A program made the position numbers and the translations under genes. This document shows, one piece after another, positions 21,855-32,761 of a stretch of DNA of 64,000 nucleotides. Source of the DNA: Hippopus hippopus (Eukaryota; Mollusca; Bivalvia; Cardiida; Cardiidae); assembly GCA_946811185.2 (NCBI GenBank), contig OX328105.1, positions 34,537,394-34,601,393 of the forward strand. Reading direction: 5' to 3'. The notes under the pieces are model-generated. The model did no database searches, was not told the origin of the DNA, and saw nothing but the letters and a program-made list of their open reading frames with translations. Each line of letters opens with the position of its first letter. Within the stretch, counting starts at the first letter, position 1.

Positions 21855-22045
21855 CGCGCATTTACTCTCTTGATCATGCGCATGAAATCATTTCCTGTCA
21901 AACCACTTCCGCTTTCTTATTCAAACAGCTCCGTTCTACTTGCAATAAAAGAGTTACCAATATCGGTTTGACGCTTGTGCCCCGCTGCTGCGCCGTTTAC
22001 ACCCAAAGTGACAACCATTATTTTGACTGTGCACGCATTAACCAT
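21855..22045 (+). repeat. Dispersed repeat D3, copy 1
   Basis: Aligns with 24090-24300: CTTGATCATGCGCATG, ATTTCCTGTCAA, CTTCCGCTTT, GTGCCCC and CGCACGCATTAA-type blocks in the same order. Unclassified. Confidence 0.7.
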
Positions 22046-22377
22046 TCATACGCAGACGACTTTTGTGCATTAGAAAAAGAAACTTAATGTATTTTATCGC
22101 AGATTTAGTATTTTAATTAACATGGTTGTTAATGTTAGGGACAAAGCAGTTTTTGTAATTAGTTTTCGTGCATTTAAATAAATGGCTAAAAGCCTGTTGT
22201 AAAACCGTTGAACTTTATACGCTTCGCATGTAATAAAAGCGAGCTGGATTGAAAAATGCGTTTTTTGAAAGATTCTATTTCACAGGCGAAGATTTCTTCT
22301 CTAGTGTCGTGGAGTTTCGAAGCTAGTGCAACTAAATGGGGTGAGACTATGCTACTAAACAGACAGGTCTAATTCTT
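22046..22377. other. Unassigned sequence
   Basis: No gene or repeat recognised. Confidence 0.5.
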
Positions 22378-22536
22378 TAATGCCGGATGTTAGGTGTACC
22401 TTCAGCATACCCGAAGGGCACCGCTAAAAGGCATCCAGATCAGATTGCAAAGAACATCCGCTACTTGGGATCGGACCAGGATTTTCTTATCAAGAATCTG
22501 TCGCACCAACCACTGAGTCACGGAGGATGGTTAGTT
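22378..22536 (-). mobile_element. tRNA-headed SINE, third body type
   Basis: Reading the minus strand: A box TGACTCAGTGGTTGG, B box GGTCCGATCCC, then a body ending GGTACACCTAACATCCGGC. A tail-like fragment recurs at 52505 (GCCGGATGTAAAGTGTACC). No target duplication seen. Confidence 0.6.
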
Positions 22537-22539
22537 AGT

Positions 22540-22762
22540 TCCTAAAAGACAAAACTTTTAAACTTGTCCAAATTGAAAACTATTGCGGGCGACAAATTAA
22601 ATGTCACTCAAATGTTGAGATTTGTCTTGGAAAGGATAGAAAACAGTATGGGGAAAAGGAGAAAATGCTGGTTGCCAGCATTTTCTTCTTCTCCTACAAT
22701 GTTTTCAAAAGACTATTTTTGCAGGTCGTTAAAATTCGGGATTTACTTGTAAAGGGGTAATT
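22540..22762 (+). mobile_element. TTAA-MITE-1 copy
   Basis: Good A arm (AAACTTGTCCAAATTGAAAA) and core; ends with GGTAA near 22758. Confidence 0.83.
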
Positions 22763-22900
22763 ACATAAGTAGGGAGCCAAGTCCAACGCTTTTACTTACT
22801 ATCCTTTGGCGACTGCCGATGATCATAAATAAAGAATCAAGCTATTCCATGTGTCGCGGCCCTTCTTTTAATATGAGCTTTTCCATTGCTTCGTCACGTG

Positions 22901-22930
22901 ATTAACCCCCCCCCAACACACACACACACT
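22901..22930. repeat. C-run and (CA)n microsatellite
   Basis: CCCCCCCC followed by CACACACACAC. Confidence 0.85.
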
Positions 22931-23028
22931 TCAATGATTCAAATGGCTTTATCTTTTCGTGTGGAAATATTTTCAATAACACAGAAGCAGTCGTTATATG
23001 ACCATGTCTATGCCTTAAATCTAGCAAT

Positions 23029-23114
23029 CCTGTGCTTTATGACCCTGTGGAGGAAATCTATTGAAAACAATGTGGAAGTAAAGAGAAAATGGTGTTGACC
23101 ACAATGGTTTTATC
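23029..23114 (-). mobile_element. TTAA-MITE-1 B-half fragment
   Basis: TTATGACCCTGTGGAGG through a mutated half-core; stops just before the complete copy at 23117. Confidence 0.6.
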
Positions 23115-23116
23115 CT

Positions 23117-23350
23117 TTAACTCTTTACTACACAATCACGAGTTTTAAAGACCCTGAAAGTAAGTAAAAGCCTTTTGAAAACATTGTGGGAAAAGGAGAA
23201 AATGCTGGTAACCAGCATTTTCTCCTTTTCCCACAATGTTTTCTACCCTATCACAAACAGAAAACATTATTTGAGCTACTCTGAATTTGTCGTCTGCAAA
23301 TGCCTTCAATTTGGACCAGTCTGAAATTTTGTCGTCTGATAAAGAGTTAA
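23117..23350 (-). mobile_element. TTAA-MITE-1, near-consensus reference copy
   Basis: TTAA at both ends (23117-23120 and 23347-23350). The central palindrome runs from AAAACATTGTGGG to CCCACAATGTTTT without a mismatch. A good reference copy of the family. Confidence 0.92.
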
Positions 23351-23452
23351 AAGACAAATTCCATCATTTAAGATTGCTTTATATACTGTGACTTCAATTA
23401 TTCGTCTGGTAGATTTATCTGTATTTGACTTTAAAGCCGTTTGAACACCTTA

Positions 23453-23678
23453 GGTCATATCACGGCGTTCCGTGCATTTTCGCATGTGTTTCATGGCTTT
23501 CTGACAGCAGTGCAGATACAACTTTCTTTCCAAGTCACTGACTACTTTCCTCACATGCATGTAAGGTGAGAGCTGAAAATTGCAGTGGGAGAGAGTTTGC
23601 CTCAACCGAGTATTGAACCCGTAACCACCAGCTGGTCAGGAGTCAGATAGCCACTGAGCTACCCGTACCCGGGCAGCT
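23453..23678 (-). mobile_element. tRNA-derived SINE
   Basis: At the right, the minus strand shows A box GTAGCTCAGTGG and B box GGTTACGGGTTCAATAC. The body is shared with 2466 and 59563 (CACTGACTAC, CTCACATGCATG). Confidence 0.78.
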
Positions 23679-23765
23679 CGTCTCGTAGAATGTTAAATTG
23701 GAGAAGTACCATGCGTTACTTTTTTTAACTAAGTGTCCTTCCATACATTCCAAGGAAAATTAAAT

Positions 23766-24008
23766 GAACCATGCTCTGGCAAAAGGGAGCTCAATGCATC
23801 TCCGTGCTACATTTTACCAAGCAAGTCATTACATAATTGTGAGTCCATAAAATCCATTCTGGTGAACAAACTACTGAATCATGAGGTACAGATGTCCTTC
23901 GGCATGCATAACTTTGACTGATAGCAAAAAGTTTCGATCGAGGTCAGCCTGCGCAGACTGCGATACTTTTTGCAAATGCAATAAGCTCCATTTTCGCAGA
24001 GTATGACT
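23766..24008 (-). mobile_element. GAGCC-MITE copy, hairpin half lost
   Basis: Left end GAACCATGCTCTGGC after AAAT. The hairpin's right arm is deleted (GCCTGCGCAGACTGCGATAC). Right end GTATGAC is mutated. Confidence 0.78.
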
Positions 24009-24089
24009 AAAATAGATTAAAACAGAAATTGGCTAAAATATCGCATCTGGAAGCTTCTTTTCACTCAACATCACGCGTTTATTACTTTA

Positions 24090-24300
24090 AAAGCGCAACA
24101 TCGTGAGCGCCATAGGTTTCATACACTTGATCATGCGCATGGACGCATTTCCTGTCAACTAGCTTCCGCTTTGTGATTAAATTGCCTCGTTTTGGACCCA
24201 ATAAAAAGTTTAATTTCATTATTTGGATGTTTGTGTCCCCTTGCTGTGATGTTACCGCTTGAATTGGTTATCACCACACGACCTACGCACGCATAAAGGA
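24090..24300 (+). repeat. Dispersed repeat D3, copy 2
   Basis: See 21855-22045; shares CTTGATCATGCGCATGGA and CTTCCGCTTTGTGATTAAA with it. Confidence 0.7.
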
Positions 24301-24394
24301 CTCTGTAAAGCGTATTTTCCTTGGAACTGTGGGTAATCGATGTATTCTGTGTTTAGTCCTCAAAATAAGAATTTGCGCTAGCTAATCAAAGGTC

Positions 24395-24608
24395 TTAAAC
24401 TTTACCAATCAATTCTGTTTTTAACAACCTTCAAGAAAAAAGCTACTGAAAGGATGATGGGAAAAGGAGAAAATTCTGGTAAAATGCTGGTAACCAGCAT
24501 TTTCCCCGTTTTCCACAATGTTATATACTATTGCTAAAACAAATCCTTTCATTAAAATCACATTTCATTTATCGTAGGCAATTTTTCCAACGTTGGCAAG
24601 TATATTAA
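24395..24608 (-). mobile_element. TTAA-MITE-1 copy with duplicated core start
   Basis: TTAA 24395-24398 and 24605-24608. The segment GAAAATTCTGGTAAAATGCTGG shows a 12-bp slip duplication at the palindrome centre. Confidence 0.8.
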
Positions 24609-24648
24609 CCTTTGTTGTCTCACCAAGGAGGTATTGATGGGTGGGACG

Positions 24649-24872
24649 TTAACTCTTTACCAAATGACAAAATTTCAGATTTGTCTAATTTAAAAGCATC
24701 TACAGACGACAAATTAATGTTGCCTGGGTCTGAAAGCCAAGGAAACATTGTGGGAAAAACAGGAAAAAAATGCTGGTTACCGTCTTTCTCATTTTCTCCT
24801 TTTCCCACAATGTTTTCAAAGACCTTCTTTCCCAGGGTCGTTTTATCATGGAATGGTGGGGTAAAGGGTTAA
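24649..24872 (+). mobile_element. TTAA-MITE-1 copy
   Basis: TTAA 24649-24652 and 24869-24872. The centre reads GGTTACCGTCTTTCTC, breaking the palindrome. Confidence 0.88.
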
Positions 24873-24896
24873 AAGATTTTCGTTGATTGATTTACT

Positions 24897-25012
24897 TATC
24901 CTTTCACCGAAAGATTCCTTGTTTTTAAAACCCCGAGTACAAAAGCTTTTGAAAAAATTTGTTGGAAGAGAGATACTATTGGCAGCCAGCACATTTTCCT
25001 TTTAGAACAACA
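24897..25012 (-). mobile_element. TTAA-MITE-1 B-half fragment
   Basis: TTATCCTTTCACCG, AAACCCCGAGTA and a poor core; the A arm is absent. Confidence 0.6.
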
Positions 25013-25784
25013 GGGGCGTAACCATGGATTCAGAATCATCATACACTCCGAATTGAAAGTGCTTTTTCATATTAGAGTGCTAAGCGCGTCACTGTACAGA
25101 GCGTGCAGTCTTATCGTGATCTTATCTGTCCCATGCAGTGGGATTTTCCATCGAAAAGATATTGGATGAAATCCTAATATTAGGCTTTTTTACTATCGGT
25201 TTGAATTTATCATTTTTTTGCACAGTTTTAGGCTTACATTATAAATATGGAGGTTGTTCTATAAAGTGATAAAAGAATTGTTTGCCTGTTCCCATTTTTT
25301 CTACATAACGCACTTGCGTATTGTGCATTATGAACGCAACGCCTTTGCAAAATGTTTTTCAACTCTTTGAAATGCGAATTCTATTAAATTTGCTCTATTT
25401 CTATTCATTATTTCAATAAACTATGTTTATTTTTTGCACTAATAGCACAAACCATACTTTAAGTTCAAAATTGCACGGTAAGTCAATCTGGACCTGTACT
25501 TTTTTTCAAGTCACGTGACAGCAAACGCACTTCGTGAAAAGCAGATATGGCCAATATTCAGTCAATTTCCCCCTTCTATTTTTTCCCTCAGATATTCAAA
25601 TGAGTTATTAAGTCATCATAAACAGGGATTGTCATAGTCAAAGAGAGGGATATTTTCACGGCCGGATGATGGATATTGTTTCCTAAATCTTAAATCTTCA
25701 AGAACATTCCGTCTATTTTATTGCCTTTGTTATTTCCAGTCCGTTAAATTATGATATTGCCCGTTTCAGTCTTTTTTTTTTTAC
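25013..25784. other. Unassigned sequence
   Basis: A faint TTAA-MITE-2-like trace at 25078-25140 (GTACAGAGCGTGCAGTCTTA). Otherwise nothing recognised. Confidence 0.45.
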
Positions 25785-26012
25785 TCATTACCCGACGACT
25801 AAATTTGAGACTTGTCCAAATGGAAAGAAATTGAAAACGACAAATAGAATATGGTACAACTAATGGGATTTTGTCTTGGGCAGAGTAGAAAACATTGTGG
25901 GGAAAAGGAGAAAATGCTGGTTACAAGCATTTTCTCCTTTTTCCCACAATATTTTCAAAAGGCCATCTTCCTCAACGTCGTTAGAACTCAGGATTGTTTG
26001 AGAAAGGTTTAA
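25785..26012 (+). mobile_element. TTAA-MITE-1 copy
   Basis: A end mutated (CATTACCCGACGAC); near-perfect core (GGTTACAAGCATT). Right TTAA 26009-26012. Confidence 0.85.
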
Positions 26013-26163
26013 CGGTGACAAAACTGCTTGTTATTGACGCTTGTCACAATTTCCAATGACCGTAAAAATCAGCCTATAAATTAGTTCGAAATTCTTTTAT
26101 CTAAAATATTGCACGAGCGTGCAGAAATTGGAACAGAATTTACATAAACAGCTGAAATGGTGG

Positions 26164-26215
26164 ATATATAGTTCAACAGAACAGACATTTTATTCAGACG
26201 CATACAAAGTAAATT
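26164..26215 (-). repeat. Retroelement-tail-like AACAGAACAGACATTTTATT
   Basis: A similar motif occurs at 3053-3075 and 35343-35365. Reversed it reads AATAAAATGTTCTGTTC, like the 3' end of a non-LTR element. No body recognised. Confidence 0.3.
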
Positions 26216-26347
26216 GTCTTATCAAAATATAGGGTTTTGAATGAAGACTGTCAGATGTATAAGTACAATTTAAAGACGAAAAAATAAAACTGAAGAAAAA
26301 AGTGTAAAAAACTGCGTAGCTGTCCATGTTTTTCAAAGAAAATGTAT

Positions 26348-26565
26348 GAGTCGTGCCATGTGGAAGGTGATTTAATTATGTATCTCCAAAAAGTACTGAC
26401 CAAGTCAGCCGACGCAGTCCGCGCAGGCGGACCTGGGTCGAAACATTATGCTACTGGTGATTTTTTTCTGTGTCAAAGGACCGTTCTACCTCATAATTGA
26501 ACTTTTCATTTCTTTGATAAAATGGATCCATATTATACATATAATGACTTAGTTGGTGTAGCGCA
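26348..26565 (+). mobile_element. GAGCC-MITE copy, 3'-truncated
   Basis: Left end GAGTCGTGCCATGTGG; hairpin with a deletion (GTCAGCCGACGCAGTCCGCG). The right terminal repeat is missing before the next MITE remnant. Confidence 0.72.
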
Positions 26566-26624
26566 TTCGAAAGGTCCTAGAGCGCCAATCAATTATACGA
26601 TGCGCATAACTAAAGGTACAGATT

Positions 26625-26784
26625 CAGTGACGACAAAAGTTTTGGACTCAGCGAAATTAAAAAAACTTGCAGACGACATAATAACTGTGGTTGAAGTAAT
26701 AGGAGTTCGTCTTTTGAAAGGGTAGAAAACTGTTTATTTCTCAGGGTCGTTATTTAAAACACGGGATTGCGTGGTAAAGGGTTC
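26625..26784 (+). mobile_element. TTAA-MITE-1 copy lacking the whole core
   Basis: A arm through GAAAGGGTAGAAAACTG joined directly to CTCAGGGTCGTT of the B arm; the palindrome is precisely absent. Confidence 0.75.
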
Positions 26785-27190
26785 AGAAAAATTGGAAAAT
26801 ACAAAAATTAATACAGGATTGACATAAACATAATGAAAAAAAAAATGAGTGTCATGCCAAACTTATGATTAAATTTAGAATTTAAAACAAAAGCCTTAGA
26901 ATATGCTTGACCAAAGAAAACTCTATTTTAACTGAGCATGTACAGATTGTTTCAAAATTAAGAAGTAAAACGTTTTGTTATGAGGCGCTGTTATTGCAGT
27001 AAAATATCGACGCTATAGTGGCACAAATGCTAGTCTTAGAAATGGAAATAAAAACCAGACTTCTACTTGCTGGAAATAAGAACCCTGTCTGAGATAAAGG
27101 GTAGCAAAAATGATTGCCTCAGACAATTACCGTACATGTCCCCTTGGGGCTACAGGGCAGTTAGAAGGAAGGGATTGTGGAATAATATAT
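26785..27190. other. Unassigned sequence
   Basis: No feature recognised. Confidence 0.5.
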
Positions 27191-27451
27191 GAGCCATGCT
27201 CCGTGAGAAAGGGGTTTAATACATTTGCAAAATGTATCTACCCAGGTCAGCCTGCGCGGACTGCGCAGGCTGACCTGGGTCGAAATTTTTTGACATATGT
27301 AGATTTTCTGCATGTTCAAGGACCATTATACCTCCTGATTCTGTTGGTTGTTTGACAAAGTGGATTTTAAGGCTCCATAATTATGTGATGATTTGTTTTG
27401 TATAATGTATCACGGAGATACATTAAGCCCCCTTTTGCCAGAGCATGGCTC
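27191..27451 (+). mobile_element. GAGCC-MITE, near-consensus copy
   Basis: 261 bp with ATAT on both flanks. Hairpin CAGGTCAGCCTGCGCGGACT and its complement are perfect. Ends GAGCCATGC and GCATGGCTC are exact complements. Confidence 0.92.
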
Positions 27452-27939
27452 ATATACAGAAAACGCAAGAATGTTTGGAACCTCCAAGACACTAGAACAA
27501 TTGCACTGAGTTACAGGCGCCATCCGTTTCGCACATAATTGTGTTTTAGATATTCGTACAAATAAACTATATAGTTACCCAATTTTAGCCAACGTCCGGC
27601 TGATATGCAAACATAAGAGACAGACCTACGCAGATCGGCGATAAATATAAGGCAGATGGTAATTTTTCGAGATAAGTTCGTGTTTAGAATGGGAAATGTG
27701 CTACAAATTTGTCACCGTCAGACGGCTATATTGAATTGTCGTCTGCAAATTTAGCTTATCAGTGACAGTGCGGGACACTTACAGACGATGAATATTACGC
27801 ATCAAATTGTATAAAAGATATGGGAGTTTATGTTTTCCTTTGTCAGGATTGTTTGTTTGTTTATTGTTATTGTTGTTGTTTTTGTGGTTGTTTCTTCTCA
27901 AATTTCAACAGACACTGAGAGAGTCATGAGGGAGCATTT
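27452..27939. other. Unassigned sequence
   Basis: Contains a short GTT/TTG-rich tract (27850-27895). No gene seen. Confidence 0.5.
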
Positions 27940-28160
27940 TTAACCCTTTACTGCACAAACCATTTTGTTTTAACTGTCCTGAGCAGGAAAAACTTTGAAA
28001 ACATTGTGGGAAAAAGAGAAAATGCTGGTTACCAGCATTTTCTCTTTTTCCAACAATGTTTTCTTTCCTTTTAAAGACAAATCCCATTACTTGAGCAAAA
28101 TTTGATTTGTCGTCTGAAAATTATTTCAATTTTGACAAGTCTAGAATTTGGGCAAATAAT
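27940..28160 (-). mobile_element. TTAA-MITE-1 copy
   Basis: Left TTAA 27940-27943. Perfect core with GGGAAAAAGAG variant. A end decayed beyond GACAAGTCTAGAATTT. Confidence 0.85.
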
Positions 28161-28577
28161 AACGGGATAGTTACAGTGAAAATTCTAATGAAAAGTCATT
28201 TTCCCGTCCGTGCCTTGGCTTCTTTGAGCCGGTTGTACCAGAAACAAGCTTGTCAGATTGTTAGTCTTGAAATCGAATTTGTAGTGAATTACTGAAAAGG
28301 ACCCCAAAGTGCAACCCGCGCGTAATATCATGTTTTAAATCAAATTGAAAGCATACATGTAGTAGGACATGGCGCGTTTCCTTGAAATACGAAAGTGCTC
28401 CCTTTCCCTCTGTGGTTTCAAATATTGTCTGAAAGGGAGTTATTCTTAAGTTACCATTACCAGTCGCAGAATCGGTGGCGCTGCGATCGTATTGGTCGTT
28501 GTCATACGGAGCATCTCGGTTCTTATCTCAGTACACTTTATTTTCATAGCCAAAAAACACAATAGCTAAACCTTAAA

Positions 28578-28751
28578 ATGCCAGTAAACTGCATTGTACC
28601 AGATGGCAAAAATAGTAGACAGAACATTTTTCTTGCCGACAAAAACAGGCAAGATGACTGGATCCAGTCTAGGAAAGGACACGAGCGATTGAAATGGACA
28701 CCCTCTAACAGATATAGCCATGTGGCCACGTCTGCCGAAGCCGGGGCGTAA
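28578..28751 (+). pseudogene. Possible THAP-domain remnant (57 codons)
   Basis: An ATG-initiated reading MPVNCIVPDGK...KNRQDDWIQ...LKWTPSNRYSHVAT echoes the THAP start (MPxxC then a second Cys) and its later W and WxPS motifs. The second zinc Cys position is Gly (GGC, one base from TGC), and the Cys and His that should follow WTPS are missing, so it could not bind zinc. Too short for certainty; it may be a fossil exon of a THAP gene or THAP-bearing transposase, or chance. Confidence 0.3.
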
Positions 28752-29163
28752 AAACTAGGATTAGTTTTGCAAAGTGTAAATGAAACGAACACAACTGTTC
28801 TATCTGATGTATTTATTAAATCATAACATGTCAAATATTGCAGATGCGCATTTTCCATAAATAACCCAGCTTAAAGTGCATTGTCTTTGGAGAAGGTATT
28901 TGGGATGCAAATTATTTCTGTAATTTTTGTCATAAATGTCCAGAAAATCGTCTCATTCACTAAACAGGTCTCTAATCTCGCTATAAACAACAATCGAAGC
29001 ATAAAGGACTGTCGGGTCTAATATTCTAACGATCCCCCAATAAAAATTCATGAAGACGTAAAAGAGATATGAATTTATCTGTTTCCATTGTTACGTAATC
29101 ATTTCTAGAAGGAATGTCGTCGAAGAGCTCAGTGGGTGACAGCACCGAATGACAGAAATTATT
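28752..29163. other. Unassigned sequence
   Basis: No feature recognised. Confidence 0.5.
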
Positions 29164-29430
29164 GAGCGGGGCTATGGGAAAAGGGGAATTAATGCATCTC
29201 TGTGGTGTAACGTTACTACACCAAGCAAGTCATCACATATTTATGGATCTATAAAATCGATTTTGTCTAAACAATGACTGAATCATGAGGTAGACTGGGT
29301 CCCTTGACATGCATAAAATTTACCGATTGCAAAAAGTTTCGATTCATGTCAGCCTGCGCGGACTGCGCAGGCTGACCTGGATCGATACTTTTTAAAGATG
29401 TAATAAACCCATTTTCACAGAGCACGGCTC
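29164..29430 (-). mobile_element. GAGCC-MITE copy
   Basis: Ends GAGCGGGGCTATGGG and AGCACGGCTC. Flanks TATT and ATTT. The hairpin TGTCAGCCTGCGCGGACTGC is intact in its inner part. Confidence 0.85.
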
Positions 29431-29774
29431 ATTTTTATTGGGAATTATTTCTTTGTTTTTGCTCGACTTTGAATTATTCATTACTTTTGTTTCCGGGACA
29501 AAATATTTAAGTAAAAGTGCACGATTGTACAAAACTAAGAGTGCAGCAAGTCATGAAATTTCCTTTCTTAATTTTGGCCTGGAAAAAAAAGTGGTCACAT
29601 GATTTAATTCACCAATAAGAAACAAAGAAATTGTAAACAATTAGACACAATTCCCCATCTCCGCTGAGGCAGTTTTTGGCAATTTTTAATCAGGGCTGTG
29701 AAGTTTTTTGGGCGACCCTCATGTTATGCACCAGTATTTTCTTCTTCGGTCCATATATAGACACAGACTTTCCA
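29431..29774. other. Unassigned sequence
   Basis: No feature recognised. Confidence 0.5.
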
Positions 29775-29935
29775 GGGGCCATATTCATCAACTGGTCTTT
29801 TACGCATTCTTATTTTACCTCTCAAGATTTTTTCTAAATTTACAAAAGTACGCCCGATTTTGTACGAAACTATTACTTTCTAAATCTATAGTTAGGCCCA
29901 GAATACAATTCAGAGTGGTTGGTGAGCAGGGCGTC
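29775..29935. mobile_element. FB-MITE copy
   Basis: GGGGCCATATTCATCAACTG pairs with GAGTGGTTGGTGAGCAGGG. The centre lacks the AGCCAATCAG motif. Confidence 0.6.
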
Positions 29936-30120
29936 ATAGAATATCTAGGTCTCTTTATGGACAGCATACTGATAATACATGTGTATCCCTATTTTTATCA
30001 TTCGGTGCTGTCACCTGCTTTTTTCCCCACGATGTTTCCAAAAGTTGACAGTTCCATAGATGAAAATTGCATGTAATACAAAACGATAGAAAGAAAAGAC
30101 TTGCCAATATCGAAAGCTTT

Positions 30121-30325
30121 TGGGTCATGCTCTGTGAAAAGGTGTTTTACGCAGGCTGACCTGGATTGAAAGGTCTTGCTAATAGTAAACCCTGCATGCC
30201 TAAGGACCACTCTACCTCATGATTCATCTATTTTTAGAAAAAATGGATCCAAATTATACGACGACTTGCTTGGTTTAATGCATTATAAAGATGCATGAAC
30301 CCCCCTGATCCCAGAGCGCTATTCA
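30121..30325 (+). mobile_element. GAGCC-MITE copy with internal deletion
   Basis: The left end TCATGCTCTGTGAAAAGG jumps straight into the hairpin's right arm (GCAGGCTGACCTGG). The remainder follows the consensus to AGAGCGCT. Confidence 0.72.
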
Positions 30326-30344
30326 CTTGTAAGTGACAATCTTA

Positions 30345-30611
30345 AATGGCTTGCAACACGCGAAAAAGGGCATTCGGACATTTGCGTAAAGTGTCGTCTC
30401 GGATCAGCCTGCGCAGTCCGCGCAGGCTAATCCGAGACGGCACTTTACGACTACATTAGATTTTGTGATACAGTAGACTAGCGCAAAACAGAAAATTACA
30501 TAAAAACGGAAAGTGCCGTCTCGGATTAGCCTGCGCAGACTGCGCAGGCTGATCCGAGACGACACTTTACGCAAATGTCCGAATGTCCCTTTTCGCGTGT
30601 TGCAGGCCATT
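30345..30611. mobile_element. TA-MITE complete copy
   Basis: 267 bp with TA on both sides (30343-30344 and 30612-30613). Terminal repeats of nearly 50 bp (GGCTTGCAACACGCGAAAAA). Two GC-rich hairpins: GTCTCGGATCAGCCTGCGCA and GTCTCGGATTAGCCTGCGCA with their complements, joined by ACTACATTAGATTTTGTG. Confidence 0.9.
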
Positions 30612-30613
30612 TA

Positions 30614-30740
30614 TAGCTTAAATGATGGGATTTGTCTTTGAATGGATAGAAACCATTTTTGGAAATGGAGAAAAAGCTGATTTCCATCATTTTAATCTTT
30701 TTTCCCAAAATGTTTCCTTCTGGGACCTGCTTCCTCGCGT
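30614..30740 (+). mobile_element. TTAA-MITE-1 fragment next to TA-MITE
   Basis: Begins inside the A arm (AAATGATGGGATTTGTC) right after the TA-MITE's TA, so the TA-MITE probably landed in this copy. Core decayed. Confidence 0.65.
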
Positions 30741-30797
30741 AGGAATCGCGTAGAAACATGATTCTTACCGTTTCTTAACGGTAAAAGACCCAAAAGG

Positions 30798-31021
30798 ATT
30801 TTTACCAAATGACAAAATTTCAGCCTTGTCCAGATTAAAAGCATTTACACACGACAAATAAAATGATACTCAAATAATTGGATTTGTATCAGAAAGGGTA
30901 GAAAACAGTGTGGGAAAAGGAGAAAATGCTGGTTACCGGTATTTTCTCCTTTTCTCACAATGTTTTCAAATACCCTTTATCCTAGGGTAGATAAAACTCG
31001 TGGTTATGTGTTAAAGGTTAA
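30798..31021 (+). mobile_element. TTAA-MITE-1 copy
   Basis: A end TTTACCAAATGAC; intact core; right TTAA 31018-31021. Confidence 0.87.
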
Positions 31022-31055
31022 GGGAGCCTCCCCGAAAAACATGTAGAAAACGACA

Positions 31056-31225
31056 TTATGATTGATTAGCGACGGTACTTTGATTGATTCCCGGGGCAAC
31101 AGGACGCAGTTACTATCTAGTTGACAAGACTCCGAGGCGGATTTGCTGGGATTTCGTGTAAATCAAGATAAATATGTATCATTATGGAGGAATTCGTGCT
31201 CAGAATCGAAAAATATTTGCGGTAG
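31056..31225 (+). repeat. Dispersed repeat D4, copy 1
   Basis: Aligns with 39335-39505: TGATTGATTAGCGA, AAATCAAGATAAAT.TGT and TCGTGCTCAGAAT in order. Unclassified. Confidence 0.7.
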
Positions 31226-31560
31226 ATTTAGCCTGATACGTTTTGCCCGCAGAAATATTGCAAGCTTTGGCAGTTCCTTTCGTTATTTTGTAATTGTTAC
31301 GCTGTAAAAAAAAAACAATTGATGAAAATCTACAATACAGCGGAATAGCATAGTGTCATTGAGTATGGAAAGAAAGAAAGCGATGTGAAAAATGAACAAG
31401 ATGGTTATGTTGAACAATTAGTCTACTTAATTTTTATTTTTCGTAAATATAGCCTACATTCGTTCAAGTAAAAACTTTAATGACTCAAAATATCTAATAT
31501 GATATAAGTGTGACACATCGATAACTCACAGCAGAAAACATGCACACCGTAAAATGTGGA

Positions 31561-31607
31561 AGAAAGGATGGAGGGGGAACGGGGGGAGGAGGGGGGGAGG
31601 GCTCCGA
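31561..31607. repeat. G-rich purine tract
   Basis: Dense GGG/GGGG runs on the plus strand, with the spacing needed for a G-quadruplex. Confidence 0.6.
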
Positions 31608-31749
31608 TTTTTTTCTGGACACGAAGGGTTATTTTGTTCCCCTTTGTCTAAACATTTTTTTTTTCATCTGCGGTATAAAAAGGTTCTGGTTCGTGACTGA
31701 AAATACGATTAAAGCCTCTTTCCAACCCCCACATCATATTTCAAACTTA

Positions 31750-31915
31750 CCTATGTGTGGTGTCTGTGGTCGTGAGCGTCGGCCTCACAACCATAAGGTC
31801 CTAAATTCGATTCTTGGAAGTGGGTATCAACTTTGGGACTGCTCATTGGGCCATACATCGGCGCGAGTGCTGGTGTGGTTTCCAGGAAGTAGAATCGAGA
31901 GAGATTAGAATAAGT
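31750..31915 (+). mobile_element. tRNA-headed SINE, fourth body type
   Basis: TGTGGTCGTGAGCGTCGG (decayed A box) and AAATTCGATTCTTGG (B box), then a body ending CGAGAGAGATTAGAATAAG. No clear target duplication. Confidence 0.55.
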
Positions 31916-32274
31916 TGCAAAATCTTGTTTCTCAATCGATGTAAAAATACGGGTAACTATTAGTATGTTTAAAATGATTAAACCTGTGCACGCCTAACTA
32001 TAGTATTTTGTAAGGGAGCCGTAAAAATAATAGGTTATTACTAAACTTTCCTTAAACATAAATTAATTCGCCAACTACTTTTTTGAAGGGTACCGAGTTA
32101 TTTATTATAAGTAGTATCGTCACCACGTTTTGTCAGGGATCCGTTTTAACGTAATGGATATGACAAAACTGTCAGCTGATTGATGTTCAACGATTATGAA
32201 TCCTTAAACGGTTACGGTTATTTGACACTCATCCTTTGGTAAAGGTAAAACAAACGATAAGACATGATTTTCTG
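31916..32274. other. Unassigned sequence
   Basis: No feature recognised. Confidence 0.5.
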
Positions 32275-32345
32275 TTGTAGGCAATGTAGATCAAAATCAG
32301 GCTGTACAAAACGTGCAGTCTGATCTTTCATCTGTCCGTTATTTT
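32275..32345 (+). repeat. TTAA-MITE-2-like fragment
   Basis: TAGATCAAAATCAGGCTGTAC facing GTGCAGTCTGATCTTTCATC. Confidence 0.55.
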
Positions 32346-32761
32346 TCGAGATAGATTCCCACCATCATCGTAGGGTTGGAGTTCAAACGACTTGCACTTT
32401 GAGAAAAGCAACAATTAAAAATAAACCTGGCTGATCAGGTATGGAAGGTACTTGCAAAAATGCATTGTCTATTCTCTTTTGTAAAGACGGCTAAGCTTTT
32501 AATAGGTATAGATCATGTCTTATAGTCCCTAAAACCATGGTTGTTTTATCACGCAAGATTTTTTTAAAAGAGATTTTATTGGTTTTAAAAAATGAAGGAA
32601 AGAGGTTTTGATTTGTGTGTCACAAAGGTACCATTACTCTTCACTCCATATGCCTGTTTTACAACAATGTATCCCCCTCACAGAGGCTAGTTAACTAAAC
32701 TAGTCAATAGGACACAAGAATCGCACTTTGAAGACTATATTTGCTCTAAATATCACACAAA
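32346..32761. other. Unassigned sequence
   Basis: No feature recognised. Confidence 0.5.

Noticed and set aside
26522..26725. 67-codon ORF
   Set aside because: Composed of a GAGCC-MITE end and a TTAA-MITE-1 arm.
29708..30076. 122-codon ORF
   Set aside because: It crosses an FB-MITE and has no recognisable protein feature.
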